The notes beneath the pieces are model-generated. The model ran no database searches. It was not told the DNA's origin and worked only from the letters and a program-made list of their open reading frames with translations. A stretch of 64,000 nt of DNA from Limimaricola variabilis (lineage in GTDB: Bacteria; Pseudomonadota; Alphaproteobacteria; Rhodobacterales; Rhodobacteraceae). This document shows positions 26,188 to 36,093 of this stretch, one piece after another. Location: assembly GCF_014195545.1 (NCBI RefSeq), contig NZ_JACIBX010000013.1:28206-92205 (forward strand), given 5' to 3'. Position numbers and translations under genes: made by a program. The first letter of the stretch is position 1; each line of letters opens with the position of its first letter.

Positions 26188-27930
26188 TCATTCGCCCGGG
26201 ACGGCGCGCATGTCCGTCTCGGGGGCGCGGTAGTGATGCTTCTCGCGCACCGGACGCATGGCCAGGTTGGCGAAGAAGGCCACCACCAACAGCGCCGCCA
26301 TCACGTACATCGTGGTGTTGTACAGGCTCGGCGTCGGGTCGATCGTGCCCTCGGGCGCGATCTCCATCAGCCGGGCGATGGTCACGGTCTTGGCAGTGAC
26401 GAGCTGGTCGATCTGGTCGAGCCCGGCGCCGAACTTCTCCGCGAAGGCAGCCGGATCGACGCGGGCCGCGAGATCCGCGATCGCCGACTTCACCGACATG
26501 TCGCGCAGGCTCGTGATCGCAAGCGGGCCGAGCACGCCCGCGGTCGACCAGGCGGTCAGCAGACGGCCGTGGATGCCGCCGACATGCATGGTGCCGAACA
26601 TGTCCGCCAGGTAGGCCGGGATCGTCGCGAAGCCGCCGCCATACATGGTGAAGATGATCATGGTCGCGACGTAGAAGCCGATTAGCCAGAGGATCGACGG
26701 GTCGGTCGCGGTGGCAGAGGCGAAGAACGGGATCGACATGTAGAGCGCCGCGCCCAGCACGAAGAAGATCGTGTAGGTGGTCTTGCGGCCGATATAGTCG
26801 GAGGTCGAGGCCCAGAAGAACCGGCCCACCATGTTGAAGACCGAGATCATCAGCACGTAGGTCGAGGCGAAGGCGGCGGTGACGATCAGCGGCATCGAGG
26901 TGCCGTAGATCTCGCTCATCATGGTCTTGGCAACGCCGATCACGCCGATGCCGGCGGTCACGTTGAAGCACAGCATGATCCACAGCTGCCAGAACTGCGG
27001 CGTCTTCATCGCCTGATCGATATGGACGTTCGAACGGGTGATCATCCCGGCAGAGGCCGATTCCGGCTTGGGCTGCCAGCCCTCAGGCTTCCAGTCCTTG
27101 GCCGGCACGCGGAAGCCGAAGGCGGCGATGATCATGACGATGAAGTAGCCGATGCCGAGCGTCAGGAAGGTGGCGCTCGCCCCGGTGTCACCGGTGCCGA
27201 CGGCGTAGAGACCATTGGCGACCACGCCCTCGATCTGCCCTGCCTGCGCTGCGGTGGCGGTCACGGCCTCGACCAGCGTGCCGTTCTGCTCGACGAACAG
27301 GCGGCCGTTCTCGGTCACGGTCTCGACTTCACCGGCCATGCCAAGCAGGGTCGGTGCCTCGGAATAGAGGCCGAGCAGCCAGGACTTGAGCGGAGTGGCG
27401 ATGATCGCGCCGCCGCCGAAGCCCATGATCGCGAGGCCGGTGGCCATGCCGCGACGGTCGGGGAACCAGCGGATCAGGGTGGAGACCGGCGAGACGTAGC
27501 CGAGGCCGAGGCCGCAACCACCCAGCACGCCGTAGCCCAGATAGACCAGCCAGAGCTGATGGCTGGCGATACCGAGCGAGCCAACCACGAAGCCGCCGCC
27601 CCACAGGCAGGCCGACAGCACGCCGACCATGCGCGGGCCGACCTTCTCGAGCCACTTGCCGCCGAAGGCGGCGGCGAGGCCGAGGAAGACGATCGCCACG
27701 GAGAAAATCCAGACCACCGAGGAGAGCGACCAGTCGTCGCCCGCGGCCGCCACGACGCCAAGCTCGCGGGTCAGGGGCGGGTTGAAGACCGACCAGGCAT
27801 AGACCGAGCCGATGCACAGGTGGATCGCGATGGACGCGGGGGGGACCAGCCAGCGGTTGAAGCCGGGCTTGGCCACGATGTTGTCCTTGTGAAGGAAGCC
27901 CAGCGGCCCCTTCGCATCACTCAAGCTCAT
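26188..27930 (-). CDS. OFA-family MFS transporter (oxalate/formate antiporter-like)
   Basis: Encodes about 580 residues from the ATG at 27930 (GGGAGGAGA upstream), longer than usual for MFS. Twelve helices are interrupted by a large loop between helices 6 and 7 (about residues 190-290). The OFA signature region HLCIGSVYAWSVFNPPLT follows the N-terminus, and FPDRRGMATGLAIMGFGGGA is the usual post-helix-4 motif. Substrates of this family are carboxylates such as oxalate or formate, and often are not what the name says. The gene lies downstream of an NtrC-class two-component pair on the same strand, with paired repeat sites in its leader, so the pair probably controls it. Confidence 0.85.
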   Translation of the reverse strand: MSLSDAKGPLGFLHKDNIVAKPGFNRWLVPPASIAIHLCIGSVYAWSVFNPPLTRELGVVAAAGDDWSLSSVVWIFSVAIVFLGLAAAFGGKWLEKVGPRMVGVLSACLWGGGFVVGSLGIASHQLWLVYLGYGVLGGCGLGLGYVSPVSTLIRWFPDRRGMATGLAIMGFGGGAIIATPLKSWLLGLYSEAPTLLGMAGEVETVTENGRLFVEQNGTLVEAVTATAAQAGQIEGVVANGLYAVGTGDTGASATFLTLGIGYFIVMIIAAFGFRVPAKDWKPEGWQPKPESASAGMITRSNVHIDQAMKTPQFWQLWIMLCFNVTAGIGVIGVAKTMMSEIYGTSMPLIVTAAFASTYVLMISVFNMVGRFFWASTSDYIGRKTTYTIFFVLGAALYMSIPFFASATATDPSILWLIGFYVATMIIFTMYGGGFATIPAYLADMFGTMHVGGIHGRLLTAWSTAGVLGPLAITSLRDMSVKSAIADLAARVDPAAFAEKFGAGLDQIDQLVTAKTVTIARLMEIAPEGTIDPTPSLYNTTMYVMAALLVVAFFANLAMRPVREKHHYRAPETDMRAVPGE

Positions 27931-28050
27931 TGATGTCTCCTCCCAGAGTCGCGGCAGCCGCCCGCCGGGAGGCGCCGTCATGGCGAGGATGCTTGTAACG
28001 CGCCCCTTGCGCTGTCAAGAAAAATGCTTAAATGAAACAAAGACTTAGAT

Positions 28051-28105
28051 GGACATTCTGTCTTCTTGACCGGATTCAGATGCATTCGAAGTGGACATTT
28101 TGTCC
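28051..28105 (-). promoter_or_regulatory. Paired GGACA-N3-TGTC palindromes upstream of the OFA transporter
   Basis: GGACATTCTGTC (28051-28062) and GGACATTTTGTCC (28093-28105) are near-identical inverted repeats exactly 42 bp apart (four helical turns). They lie about 120-175 bp upstream of the transporter start. This placement is typical of enhancer sites for NtrC-class regulators, and such a regulator gene lies just upstream. Confidence 0.5.
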
Positions 28106-28148
28106 CGACGTCGCCCGAAGGCAGGCACGGCTCGGGTCAGCCGGTCCC

Positions 28149-30142
28149 TCACGGCGCCGTGGAGACCGGCAGGCGGATCGTGAAGCGGCTTCCTTCGCCG
28201 AGCGTGCTCTCGGCAAGGAGCGTGCCACCGGCCTGCGTCACCAAGGTCTGGCTGATCGACAGCCCGAGACCGGTGCCGCGGCTGCGCTTGGTGGTGAAGA
28301 ACGGGTCGAACACCCGCTCCAGCACCTCTGGCGCGATCCCCGCGCCGGTATCGGCGACCACGATCTTGACCCAGTCCTTCTCTTCCTGATGCGCTTCATG
28401 CGCAGCAATCCGCAGCGTGCCGCCATCGGGCATGGCATGGATGGCGTTGACGATCAGGTTGATCAGGACTTGGACCAGCTCGCCGCGGTCGATGGTCACC
28501 CGCGCCTGGGTCGCCAGGTCGGTGACGATGTCGATGCCGGACATGCCGGACTGATGGCGCGCCAGCGCCAATGCATCGCTGACCGCCGCACGTGCCTCGA
28601 AGCTCTCGCCGCCGGGGGCATAGTCGCCCGGTCGGGCGAACTGCAGCAGCTTGGCGACCATCGCCGAGATCCGGTGCACCTGTGCGTCGATCAGGTCGAA
28701 CTCGGTCTTGACCGCGCCGGCGGCCTCGGGCGGCAGCATCTCGCGCGCGACGTCGAGATTGCCCTGGATCACCGCGACAGGGTTGTTGATCTCATGCGCA
28801 ACGCTGGCGGTGATCTCGCCGACGGCGGCGAGCTTCTCCGACAGGACGAGCTGTCTGGTCGTCTGCTCCAGCCTTGCATTGGTCTCGCGCAGGTCGCGGG
28901 TGCGGGCCTCGACCTCGCGTTCCAGCGCGGCGGCCCAGTCGCGCAGCCGCGCGTCGCGCTCCTGCACCTGGTCGAGCAAGGTGTCGAGATGGCCTGCGAC
29001 CTGGCCGATCTCATCCGGGCCATGGGTCTCGATGCGCGCCTGCAGGTCGCCCGCCTCGACCCGCGCCATGGTCTGCGTCATGCGTTCGAGCGGCAGAAAG
29101 ATCCGTCCCGCCCAGCGCAGGAACAGCGGCACGGTAACGGCAAGAACCGCGAGCAGTGCCAGCAGCACCGAGAGCAGCGAGTTCGCCCGCGCCGCCGAGA
29201 AGGGGGCCTCGAGAAAGCCGACATAGAGCATGCCGACCGCCTCGCCATGGCTGTCGAGGATCGGCTCATAGGCCGAGACGTACCAGTCGTTGACCACGAA
29301 TGCGCGGTCGAGCCAGGTCTCGCCATTGCCGAGCACCCGCTCGGAGACCGCCTCCGAGACGCGGGTGCCGAGCGCGCGCACGTTCTCGAAGAGCCGCACA
29401 TTGGTCGAGACTCGCACGTCGCCCAGAAACAGCGTCGCGGTTCCCCGGCTGCCTTCGGGCAGGGAGCGGTCGCGGTAGACGAGGTCGTTGATCGTGTCGA
29501 TGAACCCGAGATTGCGGTTGAGCAGCACGCCCCCCACCAGCGCCGCGCGGCCACCCCCGGCGAGCGCGACCGGGGCTGCAGCATGCACCATCATGCCGCG
29601 ATCCTCCTGCAACCTGTCTGTCGGCCGCGCGGCGGCGGTGGGGACGAGCGGGATCGCCGCCCGCTCGGCCAGATCCGGCGACAGCGCAGCGAGCGTGTCG
29701 GGGGCGAAGAGATCGACCGCGCTCATCGCGCGCCCCTCCAGCGCCGCCGCGATCACCGGCCAGTCCTCGGCAGGCAGGATCGCGTCGAAGCGCGACAGCC
29801 CGCCGGGCCGGGCAAGAAACAGGAAATCGAAGTCGAGCGCCTCGCGCCGCGCGGCAAGGAAGGCCTGCGCCGAGGGATCGCGGGCGATGGCGCTGGCGAA
29901 CTCGGTCGAGCGGCCCAGCGCGTCGAGCCGCTCGGCCGCGTTCTCGAGAAGCCGCCCGAGATACTGGTCGGCGATGGTCAGGTCCGAGTTCACCTTGACG
30001 ATCAGCAGCTCGTCGAGCCGGTCCGACCATCGCAGCACGCTCACGCCGATGAACAGCGGCAAGAGCACCAGCATCGGCAGCAGCGCAATCGCCAGCAGCC
30101 GCGCGCGCACCGACCGCGCGAAAATGCCGAAGGGGCGCAGGG

Positions 30143-30146
<4 letters not shown>
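28149..30146 (-). CDS. Membrane sensor histidine kinase of an NtrC-class two-component system
   Basis: Encodes 665 residues from a GTG overlapping the regulator stop as GTGA (an ATG at 30164 is an alternative). Order: membrane helix near residues 17-37; a periplasmic cache-like sensor to about residue 310, containing TLFLGDVRVSTNVR and DRAFVVNDWYVSAYEPI; a second helix; a HAMP region; a coiled coil (EREVEARTRDLRETNARLEQ); HisKA with VAHEINNPVAV, phospho-His at about residue 455; and HATPase boxes NLIVNAIHAM, DTGAGI, GTGLGLSIS. The HEINNP box is that of DctB/NtrB-like kinases. The signal is probably a small carboxylate sensed in the periplasm, given the OFA carrier next door. Confidence 0.88.
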
Positions 30147-31513
<1,367 letters not shown>

Positions 31514-31617
31514 GAACCGTCCTCCCCGAGGCGCGATCATCGGCGCTCGCAGGGCGGAGATCAATCCGGGGCGCGCGCACAGGGCGATGCATGGGGGAGG
31601 GGAGGCTTCAGCGCGGT

Positions 31618-32535
31618 TCAGGCGGACTGGGCGAGGCGGCCTTGGGCGACTTCGGCCAGGGCGGCGGCCAAGGCCTCGAATTCGGGCTGACGATCGCCGC
31701 GAACCCGCGTCACAAGAGCGATGGTGCGGCGGGCGTGGTGCGAGACGATGCTGCGCAGCACGATGTCGGGGCCGCGCTTGGCCGCGTCGAGCGCGTAGAG
31801 GCTGGGCAGGATCGCCACCCCGGCGCCGGTCGCGGCCATGGAGCGGATCGCGTCGAGGCTGGTGCCCTCGTATTCCTCCGAGATCAGCCCGCCCGCCTCG
31901 GCCGCCAGCGCCGCCACCATCCGCGCGAGGCGGTGGTTGCTGCCTAAGGTAAGGAACAGCCTCGCGCCGATCTCGGCCGGGCGGACCGGACCGTTGCCCC
32001 GGGCGAGCGGGTCGTCGGCCGCCACCGCGGCATAGAGCGCCTCTTCGGCCACGGGCAGGCTGATCGTGCCGGGATGGTCCTCGGGCGTTGACAGCACCAT
32101 GTCGAAGCGCCCCGATCCGAGCCCTTCCTCAAGCTCACGCGTCGCTTCCTCGCGCACCATCAGCCGCAGATCTGGATAGCTCGCATGCAGCGCCCGCGTG
32201 GCTTCCGGCAGGAGGTATGGCCCGACGGTCGGCAGCACGCCGAGCCGCAGCCGCCCCGGCATCGCACCGCCGGCTCGGCTCACCGCGCGCAGATCCTCCA
32301 TGTCGGCCAGAAGCCGCCGCGCCCGGCGCACCACCTCCTTGCCGATGGGGGTGGGGTTCGCGCCGCCCCGGCCGCGTTCGAAGAGCCGCGCACCCAGGCT
32401 CGCCTCGGCCTCGGCCAGCTGGGCCGAAAGGCTGGGCTGGCTCACGCCGAGGATCTCGGCCGCGAGGCCGAAGCGGCCGGTATCGGCCACGGTCACGATG
32501 TACTGCAGCTGTCGCAGGGTCGGGCGCATGAGCAT
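31618..32535 (-). CDS. LysR-family regulator resembling OxyR but without cysteines
   Basis: Encodes about 305 residues. The start is at ATG 32535 or 32529, neither with a good ribosome binding site. The N-terminal winged helix (LRQLQYIVTVADTGRFGLAAE..VSQPSLSAQL) and the length match the OxyR branch of LysR proteins. The effector domain begins near residue 90 (RLRLGVLPTVGPYLLP). No cysteine occurs anywhere, so it cannot sense peroxide by a disulfide. It diverges from an SbtA-like permease, and an OxyR-like palindrome overlaps its start region, suggesting control of itself and of the permease in response to another ligand. Confidence 0.85.
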   Translation of the reverse strand: MLMRPTLRQLQYIVTVADTGRFGLAAEILGVSQPSLSAQLAEAEASLGARLFERGRGGANPTPIGKEVVRRARRLLADMEDLRAVSRAGGAMPGRLRLGVLPTVGPYLLPEATRALHASYPDLRLMVREEATRELEEGLGSGRFDMVLSTPEDHPGTISLPVAEEALYAAVAADDPLARGNGPVRPAEIGARLFLTLGSNHRLARMVAALAAEAGGLISEEYEGTSLDAIRSMAATGAGVAILPSLYALDAAKRGPDIVLRSIVSHHARRTIALVTRVRGDRQPEFEALAAALAEVAQGRLAQSA

Positions 32536-32570
32536 AGCCAATAACTATCCAATGCATCGTATCTATATAT
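32534..32570. promoter_or_regulatory. OxyR-like LysR operator
   Basis: ATAGCCAATAACTAT (32534-32548) matches the OxyR half-operator ATAG-x-T-xxx-A-x-CTAT at all but one defined base. After exactly 7 bases a degenerate second copy (32556-32570) follows, as in OxyR tandem sites. It overlaps the LysR start region, and the AT-rich tract continues toward the permease. Confidence 0.6.
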
Positions 32571-32690
32571 TTGAGCGATGACCGGCAATGCGGGAAGGGA
32601 GCGCCATATCGCTGCGCCCTCGAAGGACATCGTCATGCGCCACACGACTTGCCTGCCCGGTATCGCTCCTCTCGGCGGGGAGGGCTGAGC

Positions 32691-33665
32691 ATGGACAGCT
32701 TCTTCGCTCTCGCGACCTCCAACCTGCTCGCCCCGACGATCCTGTGCTTCGCGCTCGGCCTCGCGGCGGCGCTGGCGCGCAGCGACCTCGCGCTCCCCGA
32801 GGCGGCGGCCAAGGGGATCTCGATCTACCTGCTCTTCGCGATCGGCTTCAAGGGCGGCGCGGCGGTCTCGGCGCATGGCTTCGAGGCGCGGCTCGCGCTG
32901 ACCCTGCTGGCCGGAACCATGCTCTCCTTCGCCCTGCCGCTGGTGGCTTGGATGATCCTGACGCGGTTCAGCCGGGTCGACGCCACCAACGCCGCTGCCA
33001 TCGCCGGGCATTACGGATCGATCTCGATCGTCACCTTCGTCGCCGCCACCAGCCTACTGGAGACGCGCGGTCTGCCGCCCGAGGGCTACATGGTGGCGGT
33101 GGCCGCCGCGATGGAAGCGCCTGCGATCATCTCCGCGCTCTGGCTCGCTGCCCGTCGGGCGGGGCCGGGCGAGAGCGGACCGGGGCTCATGCGCGAGGTG
33201 CTGCTCAACGGCTCGATCGTGCTGCTGGTAGGCGCCTTCTTCATCGGGCTGGCCTCGGGGCCGAAGGGTCTTCTGGACCTGTCGAGCTTCATCGTCGCCC
33301 CCTTCACCGGCGTGCTCTGCCTGTTCCTGCTCGACATGGGGTTGGTCGCAGGCCGCAGCCTGGCAGGCAGCCGGGGCAAGCTCCCCGCGCGGCTGCTGGC
33401 CTTTGGCTTGCTGATGCCGCCGCTCGGCGCCGCCATGGGCCTCGCGCTCGCGCTGCCGCTCGGCCTGTCGCTCGGGGGCACGGTGCTGCTGATGACGCTG
33501 GCGGGTTCGGCCTCCTACATCGCCGTGCCGGCGGCGATGCGCGTGGCCCTGCCGCGTGCCGATGCCGGGATCTCCCTGACGCTGGCGCTGGGCATCACCT
33601 TCCCGTTCAACCTCGTGCTGGGCATTCCGCTCTACCTCGCGGCCGCCAGCTTCGCGCTGGCCTGA
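32691..33665 (+). CDS. SbtA-like sodium-dependent permease
   Basis: Encodes 324 residues with about ten membrane helices arranged as two inverted halves. Motifs such as AIGFKGGAAVS, AAAIAGHYGSIS and TLAGSASYIAVPAAMRVALP match the SbtA/DUF897 family, whose founder imports bicarbonate with sodium in cyanobacteria. In heterotrophs the substrate is unproven; bicarbonate or another small anion is possible. GGGGAGGG precedes the ATG at 32691. A LysR gene diverges from it. Confidence 0.82.
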   Translation: MDSFFALATSNLLAPTILCFALGLAAALARSDLALPEAAAKGISIYLLFAIGFKGGAAVSAHGFEARLALTLLAGTMLSFALPLVAWMILTRFSRVDATNAAAIAGHYGSISIVTFVAATSLLETRGLPPEGYMVAVAAAMEAPAIISALWLAARRAGPGESGPGLMREVLLNGSIVLLVGAFFIGLASGPKGLLDLSSFIVAPFTGVLCLFLLDMGLVAGRSLAGSRGKLPARLLAFGLLMPPLGAAMGLALALPLGLSLGGTVLLMTLAGSASYIAVPAAMRVALPRADAGISLTLALGITFPFNLVLGIPLYLAAASFALA

Positions 33666-33684
33666 TCCACCGCCCGACCCATGG

Positions 33685-33706
33685 CGCGGCCCCGTGCGGG
33701 GCCGCG
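33685..33706. terminator. Bidirectional terminator hairpin between the SbtA-like gene and matR
   Basis: CGCGGCCCC-GTGC-GGGGCCGCG is a perfect 9-bp stem between converging genes. No long T tract on either side. Confidence 0.65.
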
Positions 33707-33733
33707 TCAATCCGATCCCGCCCGGACCGCCGG

Positions 33734-34387
33734 TCAGCCCGTTTCGCGCAGCCCGGCCATCAGATGGCGGAACTTCTCGCTTTGGATCGCCACGTGGTCG
33801 CGAAGCAGCGCCGCCGTCCGTTCCGCCTCACCCTCCCGCAGCGCGGCGACGATCTCGCGATGCTCCTGCATCGACTGTGCGATGCGACCGCGCAGATGCA
33901 GCTGGGTGCGCCGGAACGGCTTGAGCCTGCGATGCAGTCGGATCGCCTCGCGTTCCAAGAAACCATTGCCGGACTGCGCGTAGATCAGGTGATGGAAGCT
34001 CTCGTTCTCGCGGTAGTAGCCGTCGATGGCGCCCGCCTCCATCGCCGCGTGGCAGCGCTCGTTGACCCGGTCGAGTTCGTCCAGCGCCTCGTCCGAGATC
34101 CGCCGCGCGGCGAGCCGCCCGCAGGCCGCTTCCAACTCCGCCATCACCTCGAACATCTCCAGAAGCTCGATGGTGCCGATCTCGCGCACGAAGACGCCGC
34201 GGCGTGGATGCTGCTCCACCAGCCCTGCCGCGGCGAGGCGCTGCAGGGCCTCACGGACCGGCGTGCGGGATACCTCGTGCTCATCGGCGAGGCGGGTCTC
34301 GTCGAGCCGGGTGCCCGGCGCGAAGCGACCGCGCAGGATCTGGTCCTCGAGCGTCTCGGCGATCCGGTCGCTGCGGCTGCCGCTCAT
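33734..34387 (-). CDS. matR: GntR-family (FCD) regulator of malonate use
   Basis: Encodes 217 residues. The N-terminal GntR winged helix (LEDQILRGRFAPGTRLDE, SRTPVREALQRL) is followed by an FCD effector domain with metal-binding-type residues (FHHLIYAQSGN, QEHREIVAALREG). The start at 34387 has GGACGGGGG upstream. It diverges from the matPQMAB malonate operon, as MatR does in other proteobacteria, so it probably represses that operon until malonate appears. A FadR-type operator lies in the shared region. Confidence 0.85.
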   Translation of the reverse strand: MSGSRSDRIAETLEDQILRGRFAPGTRLDETRLADEHEVSRTPVREALQRLAAAGLVEQHPRRGVFVREIGTIELLEMFEVMAELEAACGRLAARRISDEALDELDRVNERCHAAMEAGAIDGYYRENESFHHLIYAQSGNGFLEREAIRLHRRLKPFRRTQLHLRGRIAQSMQEHREIVAALREGEAERTAALLRDHVAIQSEKFRHLMAGLRETG

Positions 34388-34421
34388 CCCCCGTCCCTTC
34401 GCACATGCAGAATGTTGTTTC

Positions 34422-34431
34422 TTGTATACGA
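34422..34431. promoter_or_regulatory. FadR-type GntR operator in the mat intergenic region
   Basis: TTGTATACGA fits the TNGT-N0-3-ACNA rule for FadR-subfamily operators. TTGACA at 34436-34441, just downstream, may be the -35 element of the mat operon, so the site would block the promoter. Confidence 0.6.
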
Positions 34432-34510
34432 AAGCTTGACACCGCATGCAATCCTGCGCAGCGTGACGCGGCGTCGGGCGGGGAGGCTTGGCGCACAGGG
34501 AGGAGACACC

Positions 34511-35491
34511 ATGAAGAAATCCATGCCGCTCGCCGCGGTCGCGGTCATGCTCGCACCGCTCGCCGCAGGGGCCGAGACGCTGCGCCTGTCGCATCAATGG
34601 GCCGAGGGCGACGTCCGCCACCAGGTCGCGCAGATGGTCGCCGACGAGGTGGCCGCTGCCGATGTCGATCTGGAGATCCAGATCTTTCCGAACCAGACCC
34701 TGTTCAAGGCGCGCGAGCAGTACACGCCGCTGTCGCGCGGCCAGCTCGACATGACCGTGCTGCCGCTGAGCTATGCAGGTGGTCAGCAGCCGGCCTACAA
34801 CCTGACCCTGATGCCGGGTCTGGTGCGCAACCTCGAGCACGGCGACCGGTTGTCGAAATCCGAGTTCGGCGACGCGATCCGCGAGGTGATGGCCGAGGAC
34901 GACGTGATGGTGCTGGTCGACGGCTACCTCGCGGGTGGCTTCGGCTCCAACAAGGGCTGCATCACCGCGCCCGAGGACGTGCAGGGCGTGACGATCCGCG
35001 CGGCCGGCAAGAGCTTCGAGGAAATGCTGGCCGGGGCAGGGGCCTCGATCGCCTCGATGGCCTCGTCCGAGATCTACCCGGCGCTGCAGACCGGCGTGCT
35101 CGACGCCGCGAACACCTCGTCGGAGAGCTTCGTGAGCTATCGTCTCTACGAACAGCTCAAGTGCTACACGCCCGCCGGCGACACGGCGCTGTGGTTCATG
35201 TACCAGCCGATGATCATGAACAAGACGACCTTCGAGGAGCTGACCGAAGAGCAGCAGGCCGCGCTGATGGCGGCGGCCGAGAAGGCCGAGGCCTATTACC
35301 TCGCAGAGGGCAAGAAGGGCGACGACCTGGCGCGCGAGACCTTCCGCGAAGCCGGCGTCGAGATCGCGGAGATGACCGAGGAAGACTTCAACGCCTGGCG
35401 CGAGCTGGCCAAGGAGACCGCCTTCAAGGTGTTCGTCGAAGAGACGCCGAATGGTCAGGAGCTGCTCGACAAGGCACTGGCCGTCGAGTGA
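34511..35491 (+). CDS. matP: TRAP transporter substrate-binding protein for malonate
   Basis: Encodes 326 residues with a signal peptide ending near AAGA (about residue 20). DctP features: LRLSHQWAEGDVRHQVAQMVADEV, the specificity region IRAAGKSFEEML at about residue 163 (the Arg that pairs with a carboxylate), and YPALQTGVLDAA. GGGAGGAGA precedes the start. Being followed by DctQ, DctM, malonyl-CoA decarboxylase and malonyl-CoA synthetase genes makes malonate the likely ligand. It resides in the periplasm. Confidence 0.9.
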   Translation: MKKSMPLAAVAVMLAPLAAGAETLRLSHQWAEGDVRHQVAQMVADEVAAADVDLEIQIFPNQTLFKAREQYTPLSRGQLDMTVLPLSYAGGQQPAYNLTLMPGLVRNLEHGDRLSKSEFGDAIREVMAEDDVMVLVDGYLAGGFGSNKGCITAPEDVQGVTIRAAGKSFEEMLAGAGASIASMASSEIYPALQTGVLDAANTSSESFVSYRLYEQLKCYTPAGDTALWFMYQPMIMNKTTFEELTEEQQAALMAAAEKAEAYYLAEGKKGDDLARETFREAGVEIAEMTEEDFNAWRELAKETAFKVFVEETPNGQELLDKALAVE

Positions 35492-35499
35492 GAGCGACC

Positions 35500-35521
35500 G
35501 GCCCCGGCGCAGGCCGGGGCC
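35500..35521 (+). terminator. Intercistronic stem-loop after matP
   Basis: GGCCCCGGC-GCAG-GCCGGGGCC is a perfect 9-bp stem starting 8 bases after the matP stop and ending 23 bases before matQ. It probably keeps membrane-component expression below that of the binding protein. Confidence 0.7.
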
Positions 35522-35544
35522 ATCCCCATTCCCGAGGACATTCC

Positions 35545-36093
35545 ATGACCGACACGACTCGGCGGGCCGAACCCGCCGCGATCCGCGCGATCGGCCAGCT
35601 TTCGACCCTGTGCGGGGTCGTGGCCGCCTTCATGATCTTCGCCTCCGTGCTGATCACCTGCCAGATGATCTTCCTGCGCGCCGTGATGGGCCGCTCGACC
35701 GTGTGGCAGACCGAGGCCGTCATCTACCTGATGATCGGTGCGACGCTGCTGGGCCTGCCCTATGTGCAGAAGCTGCGCGGCCATGTCGGCGTCGACCTGG
35801 TGCCGGGGCTTCTGCCCGCCGGGGCACGCCGGGTGCTGGCCACCATCGTGCTCGGCGCGACGATCGTGATGATCGGGCTGATGCTGTTCTATGGCTGGGA
35901 GATGTTCCACCTCGCCTGGGAACGCAACTGGCGCTCGGAAACCGTCTGGGGCGTGAAGCTGTGGATTCCCTATCTCGCCGTGCCGCTCGGCTTCGCGCTC
36001 TTCGCGTTGCAGCTGGTAGCCGATCTCTGGGCCGTCGCCACCGGGCATGACGACGCCGATCCGACCGTCTCGCCCGAAGACCGGAGGCACTGA
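35545..36093 (+). CDS. matQ: TRAP transporter small membrane subunit
   Basis: Encodes 182 residues with four membrane helices (about residues 22-44, 60-76, 98-118 and 138-160). The motif GRSTVWQTEAVIYLMIGATLLGLPYVQ (key W-Q-x-E at about residue 53) is the usual DctQ signature. CCGAGGAC precedes the start. It forms the inner-membrane complex with MatM, whose start overlaps its stop. Confidence 0.9.
   Translation: MTDTTRRAEPAAIRAIGQLSTLCGVVAAFMIFASVLITCQMIFLRAVMGRSTVWQTEAVIYLMIGATLLGLPYVQKLRGHVGVDLVPGLLPAGARRVLATIVLGATIVMIGLMLFYGWEMFHLAWERNWRSETVWGVKLWIPYLAVPLGFALFALQLVADLWAVATGHDDADPTVSPEDRRH

Noticed and set aside
28051..28105. GGACATT repeats as ends of an IS21-type insertion element
   Set aside because: Repeated GGACATTTT-like sequences occur at some IS ends, but there is no transposase, no target duplication and no second end nearby. 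Paired regulator sites explain the position and spacing better.
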